DNA of 5,531 bases from Gammaproteobacteria bacterium (GTDB taxonomy: Bacteria; Pseudomonadota; Gammaproteobacteria; SZUA-152): NCBI GenBank assembly GCA_003229995.1, contig QIGJ01000325.1, forward strand, positions 1 to 5,531. The letters are read 5' to 3'. The position numbers and the translations under genes were made by a program. The notes below the pieces were generated by a model that saw nothing but the letters and a program-made list of their open reading frames with translations, ran no database searches and was not told the DNA's origin. Below, one piece after another: positions 1 through 5,531 of this stretch; position 1 is the first letter of the stretch; each line of letters opens with the position of its first letter.

Positions 1-1
1 T

Positions 2-613
2 GTATCTCATTTCACTGAGGATGTCGATGTGTGGGATGCCATCCATGAAACCGAAATTCATGCCCGTGAAAAACGCGAAGCCATCATGACACATTTCCGT
101 GCCGAACCCTGGTTACGCATTAACCACGGTGCTGCTGGTCTGGCATTGCGTCGCCTGCCAAAGACTCAATCACGCACTCGCGTCGGCACGGTGGTGGCCT
201 TTCGCGACAATACCGATACGTCGTGGACCATCGGTATGCTGCGCTGGCTACAAGATGCACCTGGCAAAACCTTCGACATCGGCGTCATGACCCTGTCCAC
301 ACAGAGTGTTCCTGTGGCCGTGCGCGCCATCGATGGTGCAGGTACTGGTGGAGAATATTTTCGCAGTCTGCTCATTCAGCCGACTTTTTTGGAAAAACAA
401 GACCCGGTGAAATTTGCCTTGCTGGTGCCAGCCAGTATTTATGATATCGACACCCAACTGGTACTCAACCGCCAAACTGAGCTAGAGTATGTGCGCCTGA
501 CGCGAATGATCGATACCAGCAGCTCCTTTTCGTTGTTCGAATTCAAACACATTGAAGTGCCACTTGTGGAGCAGGCCAAGATCAGCAATTTCAGTCAATG
601 GTATAACTATTGA
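2..613 (+). CDS. 3' part of a PilZ-like domain protein (possible cyclic-di-GMP receptor), cut by the window edge
   Basis: The frame is open from base 2 with no stop before the TGA at 611-613, so this is the last 203 codons of a longer gene. The GTG at 29 is an internal valine codon, because coding continues upstream of it (V-S-H-F-T-E-D-V-D). Soluble; no membrane segment seen. The recognisable part is RVGTVVAFRD, then SWTIGMLRWLQ, then FDIGVMTLS and VPVAVRA, at about residues 60-110 of the fragment. This alternation of short beta strands resembles the C-terminal PilZ-like barrel of proteobacterial proteins with a 'VGxVVGxR...WxxGVVRWL...xxIGVxLL' pattern. The family call comes from memory of that pattern, not from a search. 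The RxxxR/DxSxxG c-di-GMP motif is not clearly visible, so ligand binding is not supported here. The next gene starts 52 bp downstream. In related genomes prmA often sits in this upstream slot, and this protein is not PrmA. Coding status is sure; function is tentative. Confidence 0.72.
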   Translation, partial: VSHFTEDVDVWDAIHETEIHAREKREAIMTHFRAEPWLRINHGAAGLALRRLPKTQSRTRVGTVVAFRDNTDTSWTIGMLRWLQDAPGKTFDIGVMTLSTQSVPVAVRAIDGAGTGGEYFRSLLIQPTFLEKQDPVKFALLVPASIYDIDTQLVLNRQTELEYVRLTRMIDTSSSFSLFEFKHIEVPLVEQAKISNFSQWYNY

Positions 614-628
614 CTGTATAACTATTGA
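601..628 (+). repeat. 15-bp tandem duplication across the stop codon of the PilZ-like gene
   Basis: The 13-mer GTATAACTATTGA occurs at 601-613 and again at 616-628, a period of 15 bp. Since 15 is a multiple of three, the second copy stays in frame and gives a second TGA at 626-628, followed at once by TAA at 629-631. The sequence therefore carries three in-frame stops after the last codon. It looks like a recent slippage duplication in which the first copy now ends the protein. An alternative is that the stop was always at the first TGA and the copy is neutral. Confidence 0.85.
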
Positions 629-641
629 TAAAACAACACAC

Positions 642-652
642 GGTTACTAACC
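642..652. promoter_or_regulatory. Short perfect inverted repeat just upstream of the zinc-ribbon gene
   Basis: GGTTA-C-TAACC is a perfect 5-1-5 inverted repeat ending 13 bp before the ATG at 666. It lies where a ribosome-binding site is expected but is not seen. It could be a small operator, but a repeat this short can arise by chance and no promoter hexamers frame it. Confidence 0.2.
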
Positions 653-665
653 ACTATATCTACTT

Positions 666-2018
666 ATGTTTACCCAATGTCCTCGGTGTGACGCCATCTT
701 TCAGCTTTCCGCCAGCCAGCTCAGAGCAGCCAGCGGCGATGTGCGCTGTGGGCAATGTCTGTCTGTATTTAATGCGCTGGACCACCTCAGCGAAGATTTA
801 CCCGTAACACACGAAACTGATAAGTACGATAACAGGTCCGGAAAAACACCGAACAACGTGACAAATACCCATGAGTCTACCGTCGGGTTAACAAATACCA
901 AAAAAACGGACAGCAGTGATACCTTTAATGACATCATCAACGAAGTAAAACAACACAATGTTCCTATCGAGGAAATTGATCGTTTTGAAAAATTTTTAGC
1001 AACCAATGCCTTGCCGATTGAAGATACTCCGGCAACAAACAATTTTTCTTCGGCTGAACATTCGCCATTAAGCGATAATACTTTGCCCGTCAAAGACGCC
1101 ACATCAGATACCCTAATAAACACAGATTTCAGCAAAACGCTCTCTGCTGACAAAACCGTTGCAACCACTGGCGAAACAAATCTCGGCGACATCGATAGCG
1201 CTGCGGCAGCCCTGGATATTGATATCAGTATCGATGATGACGAGTTTGCTGAATTTGCTGCTTACCTGGACAAACCGGAAGATGAGGTCCAACGCAACAA
1301 CAAAATGGATGCCGACGATGGCAAAATCATTATTACAGCCAGTAATCCTGAATCCATCACCATGGGCATTCCCGACACGACTGCCCCCGAAAAAACCCCG
1401 CAAACCGAAACCCTACACGCATCAGAAGAGCACTCATCGTCGGCAAACGAAACTCAAGCCATCAACATTCCCAATCTCATTCTCGACGATCTGCACGCCG
1501 CTGAAGCTAAGCAACGGCAACCCTCCAATACTCTGTGGATGATTGCTAGCCTGTTGTTAATGTTCACCCTGGCATTACAAGTGGTGTACCACTCGCGTGA
1601 CGAACTGGCCAAAGACGCCAATCTACGCCCTTGGCTGTTACAAATGTGTGAAGTGCTCGACTGTACATTGAGCCAACCCTACGACATCGCACACATTGAA
1701 ATCATCGGTCGCGATGTACGTTCCCATCCTTCGGCGGACAAGGCACTCATCGTCAGCACCACCCTGCTCAACACCGCTGCCTTTGTGCAACCCTTCCCTT
1801 TGTTAACCATGGTGTTTTCAGATATCAACGGTACAAAAATTGCCCAGCGGCGTTTCACGCCCCGTGAATACCTGAGTAATACCGTTGACCTGGACACCGG
1901 CATGACACCTGATATGCCCGTACGTATCGATCTGGAACTGGTTGACCCTGGCAAAGCCGCAGTCAATTACGAGTTTCGCGCAGAGGCTGATCCACGCCAA
2001 ACACGCCCTCTCACTTGA
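666..2018 (+). CDS. Zinc-ribbon, single-pass membrane protein with DUF3426 domain
   Basis: 450 residues. The N-terminus has a four-cysteine zinc ribbon, C5-P-R-C8 and C28-G-Q-C31, of the MJ0042/zinc-ribbon_5 type. Residues about 40-280 are an acidic, Ser/Thr/Asn/Asp-rich linker, probably disordered. One hydrophobic helix spans about 289-308 (LWMIASLLLMFTLALQVVY). A C-terminal domain then follows with LRPWLLQMCEVLDC (C328, C333) and later FPLLTMVFSD and RRFTPREYL, typical of DUF3426. The likely topology is zinc ribbon in the cytoplasm and DUF3426 in the periplasm. The start is fixed by an in-frame TAA at 648-650 and by the zinc ribbon beginning four residues in; there is no good Shine-Dalgarno sequence. 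In many gamma- and betaproteobacteria this family sits between prmA and dusB/fis. Its function is unknown. The family call is firm; any role in envelope or translation control would be a guess. Confidence 0.9.
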   Translation: MFTQCPRCDAIFQLSASQLRAASGDVRCGQCLSVFNALDHLSEDLPVTHETDKYDNRSGKTPNNVTNTHESTVGLTNTKKTDSSDTFNDIINEVKQHNVPIEEIDRFEKFLATNALPIEDTPATNNFSSAEHSPLSDNTLPVKDATSDTLINTDFSKTLSADKTVATTGETNLGDIDSAAAALDIDISIDDDEFAEFAAYLDKPEDEVQRNNKMDADDGKIIITASNPESITMGIPDTTAPEKTPQTETLHASEEHSSSANETQAINIPNLILDDLHAAEAKQRQPSNTLWMIASLLLMFTLALQVVYHSRDELAKDANLRPWLLQMCEVLDCTLSQPYDIAHIEIIGRDVRSHPSADKALIVSTTLLNTAAFVQPFPLLTMVFSDINGTKIAQRRFTPREYLSNTVDLDTGMTPDMPVRIDLELVDPGKAAVNYEFRAEADPRQTRPLT

Positions 2019-2082
2019 GTCCGGATTCCGTTGCGAATCATCGCGATAACAAGAGACTTACCGACAACTGCACCTTCCGTTG

Positions 2083-2121
2083 CCTAAAATGCCGACGGTC
2101 GTTTCAGGATGCCTATTTTTT
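2083..2121 (+). terminator. Weak candidate intrinsic terminator after the DUF3426 gene
   Basis: CCTAAAA at 2083-2089 can pair with TTTCAGG at 2102-2108, with one mismatch. The pairing extends inward by a T-G wobble and a G-C pair around an 8-nt loop. A run of six Ts follows at 2116-2121, seven bases after the stem. The stem is AT-rich and the T run is displaced, so this would be a poor terminator. Confidence 0.22.
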
Positions 2122-2220
2122 GATCGTGCTCTATCTTTGCACCCTCTATAACCTCGTCATCCTCACGCCTCGCCAGTCATAAAATTCAACGCGACAGACC
2201 GTTCAACTACGGACCCCAGA

Positions 2221-2250
2221 CTGAAAAACAACCCATGCCAGAACAATAAT
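2221..2250 (+). promoter_or_regulatory. Candidate sigma-70 promoter for dusB-fis
   Basis: CTGAAA at 2221-2226 matches the -35 consensus at 4 of 6 positions. AATAAT at 2245-2250 matches the -10 consensus at 5 of 6, with an 18-bp spacer. A start near 2257 would leave a leader of about 200 nt before dusB. Other weak pairings exist in the gap, for example TTGGCA at 2387-2392 with a poor -10. This is the best fit by eye but not a secure call. Confidence 0.25.
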
Positions 2251-2455
2251 TCTCGGTAAACACTGAGACTCAAGGGTAATACACACGAAAAAACTTCAGC
2301 AACATCTTTTTTCTCATCCGGGTTAAGGGTAGTATCGTCTCTCCGTTTCCCCAACAGAGTATGTGTCTTTGTTTTCCCTAGGCGTATTGGCAATTACGTC
2401 GGAACGCTCTTACACCAAGGGGAAATAATCCAGGTAAAAAGCTCAAGCAAAACTC

Positions 2456-3442
2456 ATGCAAATCGGCCCTTACACACTGTCCAATCAACTCATCCTCGCG
2501 CCCATGGCAGGCGTCACGGATCGCCCCTTCCGGCAGTTATGCAAAAAACTGGGCGCAGGCATGGCCGTATCAGAAATGGTGTCTTCCAACTCCCTGTTAT
2601 GGGGCTCGGAAAAAACCAGACGCCGCGCTAATCATGAGGGTGAAACCGATCCACGTTCAGTACAGATTATGGGTGCCGACCCACAGATGATGGCTGAAGC
2701 CGCTCGCTACAACGCCGACAACGGCGCACAAATTATCGATATCAACATGGGCTGCCCAGCCAAAAAAGTCTGCAACGTAGCCGCTGGCTCGGCATTATTA
2801 CAAAATGAAACACTGGTGGATGATATCCTCGATGCCGTCGTTGGCGCAGTATCGATCCCTGTCACTCTGAAAATTCGCACTGGCTGGGATACCGACAACC
2901 GTAACGGGGTGCGCATTGCCCGCATCGCCGAAAGCGCGGGTATCCAGTCCCTGGCTGTGCACGGACGTACCCGCACTTGTGCTTACAAAGGAGAAGCAGA
3001 GTACGACACCATTGCCGCCATCAAGGCAGCGGTGACTATCCCGGTGGTGGCCAATGGCGACATCAGTACACCGGAAAAAGCAAAAAGGGTGTTGGAATAC
3101 ACTCAGGCAGATGCCATCATGATCGGTCGGGCAGCTCAGGGACGCCCCTGGGTTTTCCGTGAAATAGATCACTATTTAAAAACCGGGGAAAAACTGCCAG
3201 AGCCCACGCTTAAAGAGGTGCGCGACATTCTGCTCGAACACCTGCAAAATCTTTACGCGTTTTATGGTGAGTACACAGGAGTACGCATGGCGCGTAAACA
3301 CATCTCCTGGTACAGCAAGGGGCAACGGCACGGCGGAGCATTCCGCCAAGCGGTCAACCAAGTAGAGACCGTCGCAGAACAATTACAAATAACAAAAGAT
3401 TTTTTTGACACCTTGTTGGTTCGGGAGGAACTAGCCGCATGA
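2456..3442 (+). CDS. dusB: tRNA-dihydrouridine synthase B
   Basis: 328 residues, close to the 321 of E. coli DusB and colinear with it from MxIGxYxLxNxLIxAPMAG onward. It is a cytoplasmic FMN enzyme that uses NADPH to reduce uridine to 5,6-dihydrouridine in the tRNA D-loop; in E. coli DusB modifies U17. The TIM-barrel signatures are all present: LAPMAGVTDRPFR (13-26), the catalytic cysteine C100 in INMGCPAKKV (96-105), the FMN-site lysine K139 in TLKIRTGW, H169 in VHGRTR, and the FMN-phosphate loops NGDI (200-203) and GRAAQGRPW (224-232). The C-terminal helical tRNA-binding domain contains RMARKHISWY (277-286). The ATG at 2456 gives the family N-terminus; its ribosome-binding site is weak. 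The stop overlaps the fis start by four bases (ATGA), as expected for the conserved dusB-fis operon. No missing active-site residue was seen. Confidence 0.97.
   Translation: MQIGPYTLSNQLILAPMAGVTDRPFRQLCKKLGAGMAVSEMVSSNSLLWGSEKTRRRANHEGETDPRSVQIMGADPQMMAEAARYNADNGAQIIDINMGCPAKKVCNVAAGSALLQNETLVDDILDAVVGAVSIPVTLKIRTGWDTDNRNGVRIARIAESAGIQSLAVHGRTRTCAYKGEAEYDTIAAIKAAVTIPVVANGDISTPEKAKRVLEYTQADAIMIGRAAQGRPWVFREIDHYLKTGEKLPEPTLKEVRDILLEHLQNLYAFYGEYTGVRMARKHISWYSKGQRHGGAFRQAVNQVETVAEQLQITKDFFDTLLVREELAA
3423..3429 (+). promoter_or_regulatory. Shine-Dalgarno sequence for fis inside the dusB 3' end
   Basis: GGGAGGA ends 9 bp before the fis ATG at 3439 and lies within the last dusB codons. It is the strongest ribosome-binding site in the window. 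It supports 3439 as the fis start and fits high Fis translation from the shared dusB-fis mRNA. Confidence 0.75.
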
Positions 3443-3738
3443 CAATACATTTTCAGAATGCTGAGTCCATGGTCGAAGTTGCCGCAGATCATCTGGAAGA
3501 TGATGCACAAAACGCACCTTTAAGCGACCATATCAAATCCATGTTGGAAGGTTATTTCAACGACCTTGATGGGCATCCGCCCGCAGACCTGTACCAGATG
3601 GTACTGCAAGAAATCGAACAACCCCTGCTAGAAAGTGTGCTGCACTATACGCGCGGCAACCAAAGCAAAGCCGCCATTGTGCTGGGGTTGAATCGAGGTA
3701 CACTGCGCAAAAAACTCAAACAGTACGATTTGAATTAA
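3439..3738 (+). CDS. fis: DNA-binding protein Fis (factor for inversion stimulation)
   Basis: 99 residues against 98 in E. coli. Fis is a dimeric nucleoid protein that bends DNA, activates rRNA and tRNA promoters, and acts as the accessory factor for site-specific inversion. The N-terminal third is divergent and acidic, as usual. From about residue 29 it aligns well: a dimer-forming helical core with DLYQMVLQEIEQPLLESVLHYTRGNQ, then the helix-turn-helix SKAAIVLGLNRGTLRKKLKQY (about 76-96). The residues matching E. coli DNA contacts N84, R85, T87, R89 and K90 are all kept, here N85, R86, T88, R90 and K91. The start overlaps the dusB stop, has a strong ribosome-binding site, and gives the family length; the ATG at 3469 would cut into the conserved length. 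The gene is probably controlled from the region upstream of dusB, and a likely terminator follows 12 bp after the stop. Confidence 0.97.
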   Translation: MTIHFQNAESMVEVAADHLEDDAQNAPLSDHIKSMLEGYFNDLDGHPPADLYQMVLQEIEQPLLESVLHYTRGNQSKAAIVLGLNRGTLRKKLKQYDLN

Positions 3739-3749
3739 ATAGCAATACC

Positions 3750-3777
3750 GGGGTCTGTTGTGGCCCTTTTGTTATTT
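3750..3777 (+). terminator. Probable intrinsic terminator of the dusB-fis operon
   Basis: GGGGTC at 3750-3755 pairs with GGCCCT at 3762-3767, a 6-bp GC-rich stem with two G-T wobbles, around the loop TGTTGT. The right arm runs straight into TTTGTTATTT. It begins 12 bp after the fis stop codon, in the right place and orientation. The short stem makes partial read-through into purH possible. Confidence 0.5.
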
Positions 3778-3779
3778 AT

Positions 3780-3855
3780 AACCTGAATCCTGCAAGTGCC
3801 CACACTCGCAGAGCATTTACGCTCTGTGAGTGCAAGCGCTTGCAGGATTCAGGTT
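3780..3855. repeat. 76-bp imperfect palindrome between fis and purH
   Basis: AACCTGAATCCTGCAAG (3780-3796) is the exact reverse complement of 3839-3855, a 17-bp outer stem with no mismatch. Inside it, 3797-3814 and 3821-3838 continue the stem: three pairs including one G-T wobble, a 3-nt bubble, then 12 pairs including one wobble. A 6-nt loop, ATTTAC (3815-3820), closes it. The whole can fold as one long hairpin in RNA or a DNA cruciform. No long T run directly follows either end, so it is not a standard terminator. It could be a repeated extragenic element or MITE-like remnant, or a structured regulatory element for purH. No second copy lies in this window. Confidence 0.85.
3831..3844. promoter_or_regulatory. 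LacI/PurR-family-like operator upstream of purH
   Basis: TGCAAGCGCTTGCA is a perfect 14-bp palindrome with a central CpG, the hallmark of operators bound by LacI-family repressors. Its core GCAAGCGCTTGC differs from the E. coli PurR core GCAAACGTTTGC only at the two symmetric positions flanking the central CG. In E. coli PurR represses purHD, so a purine-responsive operator here is plausible. It sits 114 bp before the purH ATG and overlaps the right arm of the 76-bp palindrome. The pattern is seen directly; the identity of the binding protein is inferred. The palindromy could be partly incidental to the larger hairpin, but the outer stem alone does not require it. Confidence 0.45.
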
Positions 3856-3869
3856 TAAACTGTTTTTAC
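3840..3869 (+). promoter_or_regulatory. Weak candidate purH promoter overlapping the operator
   Basis: TTGCAG at 3840-3845 gives the three key -35 bases. An extended -10 arrangement, TG-T-TTTTAC, lies at 3861-3869, with an 18-bp spacer to its hexamer. The hexamers match consensus at only 3 of 6 each. The arrangement is attractive because the operator-like palindrome covers the -35, as expected for repression. An alternative -10, TATAAC at 3777-3782, lies at the left edge of the hairpin with no good -35. Confidence 0.25.
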
Positions 3870-3877
3870 TGACGGTT

Positions 3878-3937
3878 TTTTTCAAAACATTTTTCAAAAC
3901 ATTTTTCAAAACACTTTTCAAAACACTTTTCAAAACT
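3878..3937 (+). repeat. Five tandem copies of a 12-bp T/A-rich unit before purH
   Basis: Units run 3878-3889, 3890-3901, 3902-3913, 3914-3925 and 3926-3937. The first three are identical, TTTTTCAAAACA; the fourth is CTTTTCAAAACA and the fifth CTTTTCAAAACT. Each contains TTTT-C-AAAA, so T and A tracts recur every 12 bp. The array ends 21 bp before the purH ATG and would lie in the mRNA leader if the promoter is upstream of it. The identical early units suggest recent slippage expansion, so copy number may vary between strains. Confidence 0.93.
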
Positions 3938-3958
3938 ACAAGCAACACAGGTTCAATC

Positions 3959-5524
3959 ATGACAGTCATTAAACGCGCCCTCATTAGCGTCTCGGATAAA
4001 ACCGGTATCATCGACTTTGCCCGCACCCTGCGCGAACTTGGCGTAGAAATTCTTAGCACTGGCGGCACCGCCAAACTACTGTCCGACAACAACGTGGACG
4101 TGATCGAAGTCTCCGACTACACCGGCTTCCCAGAAATGATGGATGGCCGGGTGAAAACCCTGCACCCAAAAATTCACGGTGGCCTGCTGGGACGACGCGG
4201 CATAGACGATGCAGTAATGGCCGACAATGGCATTGCTCCCATCGACCTGGTAGTGGTCAACCTCTACCCCTTCGAAAAAACCGTGGCTCGTCCCGATTGC
4301 AACCTGCCTACCGCCATCGAAAACATCGACATCGGTGGCCCAACCATGTTGCGTGCCGCAGCAAAAAACCATAACGCGGTAACCGTAATCGTAGACGCTA
4401 ACGACTACGCCCGCGTCATCAACGAGATGAAAAACAACGAAGGCATCGTAAGTGCTACCACCCGTTTCGATCTCGCCACCAAAACTTTCGAACACACCGC
4501 AGCTTACGATGGCACCATTGCCAACTATCTGGGCGCAACACAGCTGGACTGCCGAAAATCCGACTTTTCCCGCACGCACAACAGCCAATTCCGCAAGGCA
4601 CAGGACATGCGTTATGGCGAAAACCCGCATCAAAAAGCTGCTTTTTATGTGGAAGCCAACCCAGCCGAGGCATCCATCGCCACTGCCGTGCAACTACAAG
4701 GTAAAGAACTGTCCTTCAACAACATCGCCGATACGGATTCTGCACTGGAATGCGTCAAACAGTTTACAGAGACCGCTTGTGTCATTGTCAAACATGCCAA
4801 CCCCTGTGGTGTCGCCGTCGCCCATAGCCAACTCACCGCCTATGATCAAGCCTACAATACCGACCCCACCTCGGCCTTCGGTGGCATCATCGCCTTTAAC
4901 CAACCATTGAATGCCGAAACAGCTGAAGCCATCATCAATCGTCAGTTTGTCGAGGTGATCATCGCTCCCGGCATTAACAACGACGCCAAACCCATCCTGG
5001 CACAAAAGAAAAATGTGCGCGTACTAGAATGCGGCGAATGGCATGATGAACGTACACCCGGCCTGGACTATAAACGGGTCAACGGCGGCCTGCTGGTGCA
5101 AGACCGTGATCTGGGCATGATCAGTACCGATCAACTGAATATAGTCACTCAGCGTACTCCCGACGAGCAGGAAATGCGTGATCTGTTATTTACCTGGCAA
5201 GTGGCCAAGTTCGTTAAATCCAATGCCATTGTGTACGGCAGAAACGGCATGACCCTCGGTATCGGTGCCGGGCAAATGAGTCGCGTATACAGCGCACGTA
5301 TTGCCGCTATCAAAGCCGCTGATGCAAAATTGGTGATAAAAGGATCAGTAATGGCCAGCGATGCCTTTTTTCCCTTTCGGGATGGCCTGGACAGCGCCGC
5401 TGAAGTGGGCATCAGTGCCGTTATCCAACCCGGTGGCTCCATGCGTGACAACGAAGTCATCACTGCCGCCAATGAACATGGCATCGCCATGGTATTCACA
5501 GGCATGCGGCATTTCCGGCATTAA
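3959..5524 (+). CDS. purH: Bifunctional AICAR formyltransferase / IMP cyclohydrolase
   Basis: 521 residues, full length (E. coli PurH has 529) and colinear to the terminal MRHFRH. It carries out the last two steps of de novo purine synthesis in the cytoplasm: formylation of AICAR with 10-formyl-tetrahydrofolate, then ring closure to IMP. The N-terminal MGS-like cyclohydrolase domain (about 1-150) shows STGGT (33-37), [11 protein letters not shown] (65-75), NLYPF (101-105) and [18 protein letters not shown] (121-138). The formyltransferase part shows RYGENPHQ (218-225), the catalytic pair K278-H279 in [15 protein letters not shown] (302-309), GAGQMSR (436-442), ASDAFFPF (466-473) and PGGS (491-494). 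The frame is open back to a GTG at 3830, but that would add 43 residues encoded mainly by the tandem repeat. The ATG at 3959, with a weak AGG 7 bp upstream, gives the family N-terminus. purD usually follows; only 7 bp remain after the stop, so it cannot be checked here. Confidence 0.97.
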   Translation: MTVIKRALISVSDKTGIIDFARTLRELGVEILSTGGTAKLLSDNNVDVIEVSDYTGFPEMMDGRVKTLHPKIHGGLLGRRGIDDAVMADNGIAPIDLVVVNLYPFEKTVARPDCNLPTAIENIDIGGPTMLRAAAKNHNAVTVIVDANDYARVINEMKNNEGIVSATTRFDLATKTFEHTAAYDGTIANYLGATQLDCRKSDFSRTHNSQFRKAQDMRYGENPHQKAAFYVEANPAEASIATAVQLQGKELSFNNIADTDSALECVKQFTETACVIVKHANPCGVAVAHSQLTAYDQAYNTDPTSAFGGIIAFNQPLNAETAEAIINRQFVEVIIAPGINNDAKPILAQKKNVRVLECGEWHDERTPGLDYKRVNGGLLVQDRDLGMISTDQLNIVTQRTPDEQEMRDLLFTWQVAKFVKSNAIVYGRNGMTLGIGAGQMSRVYSARIAAIKAADAKLVIKGSVMASDAFFPFRDGLDSAAEVGISAVIQPGGSMRDNEVITAANEHGIAMVFTGMRHFRH

Positions 5525-5531
5525 TCAAACA

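Larger units (their letters stand above)
2019..2455. other. 437-bp intergenic region upstream of dusB-fis
   Basis: No convincing gene lies in this gap. The longest open frame is a 76-codon minus-strand one (2163-2393), which has no recognisable family and no clear ribosome-binding site. Small structures seen are a GATTC/GAATC hairpin at 2024-2039, an overlapping ATCGCGAT palindrome, and TTCCGTTGC present twice (2026-2034 and 2075-2083). In Escherichia coli the dusB-fis promoter is strongly growth-rate controlled, autorepressed by Fis and shut off by ppGpp, so a gap of this size before dusB fits a large control region. That regulation is inferred from the family, since no strong consensus promoter or Fis site is visible here. 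Confidence 0.6.

Noticed and set aside
625..653. Promoter for the zinc-ribbon gene using TTGATA at 625-630
   Set aside because: The -35 is good, but no acceptable -10 occurs at 16-18 bp spacing; TATATC at 655-660 is 24 bp away.
701..1192. 163-codon open frame on the minus strand inside the zinc-ribbon gene
   Set aside because: It lies antisense to a recognised protein, has no known motif, and is explained by codon bias of the plus-strand gene.
2176..2190. Fis binding site with G and C at the ends of an AT-rich 15-mer
   Set aside because: Only the end bases and AT-rich centre fit; the conserved Y and R positions do not, and such degenerate matches are common.
2163..2393. 76-codon minus-strand open frame in the gap before dusB
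   Set aside because: No family resemblance, no convincing ribosome-binding site, and its position suggests control DNA; I cannot support it as a gene.
3780..3855. Integron attC site or CRISPR-type repeat
   Set aside because: The ends do not carry the GTTRRRY/RYYYAAC core boxes of attC, and there is a single palindrome with no spaced direct repeats.
3830..3958. N-terminal extension of PurH starting at the GTG at 3830
   Set aside because: The added residues come mostly from the tandem repeat, have no counterpart in PurH, and the ATG at 3959 matches the family start.
4076..4693. 205-codon open frame on the minus strand inside purH
   Set aside because: It is a shadow of the conserved purH frame, with no recognisable domain and odd Val/Phe/Gly-rich composition.

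Overview
The window looks like a chromosomal housekeeping segment of a non-enteric gammaproteobacterium. The evidence is the gene order zinc-ribbon/DUF3426 protein, dusB, fis, purH, all on the plus strand. Fis sharing an operon with DusB is a gammaproteobacterial signature, and zinc-ribbon/dusB/fis/purH is the order seen in Pseudomonas-like genomes. No transposase, phage, CRISPR, rRNA or tRNA gene was seen. Base composition looks even and moderate throughout.

Layout. Bases 2-613 hold the 3' end of a gene whose protein resembles the C-terminal half of PilZ-like (possible cyclic-di-GMP receptor) proteins. Its stop codon lies in a 15-bp tandem duplication. Bases 666-2018 encode a 450-residue protein with an N-terminal four-cysteine zinc ribbon, a long acidic linker, one membrane helix and a C-terminal DUF3426 domain. 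A 437-bp gap (2019-2455) has no convincing gene and probably holds the dusB-fis control region. dusB (2456-3442) and fis (3439-3738) overlap by four bases (ATGA) and are surely co-transcribed. A 220-bp gap (3739-3958) separates fis from purH (3959-5524), which is complete.

The fis-purH gap is the most structured part of the window. In order it holds a probable intrinsic terminator after fis, a 76-bp imperfect palindrome with a 17-bp perfect outer stem, a perfect 14-bp LacI/PurR-family-like operator inside the right half of that palindrome, and five tandem copies of a 12-bp T/A-rich unit ending 21 bp before the purH start codon. This suggests purH is transcribed and regulated separately from dusB-fis.

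How the genes relate: DusB reduces uridines to dihydrouridine in tRNA, Fis is the growth-phase nucleoid protein that activates stable-RNA promoters, and PurH completes IMP synthesis. All three support rapid growth. I found no clear sign of a new multi-gene system. The unusual signals are the non-coding structures before purH and the absence of prmA at its usual place upstream.
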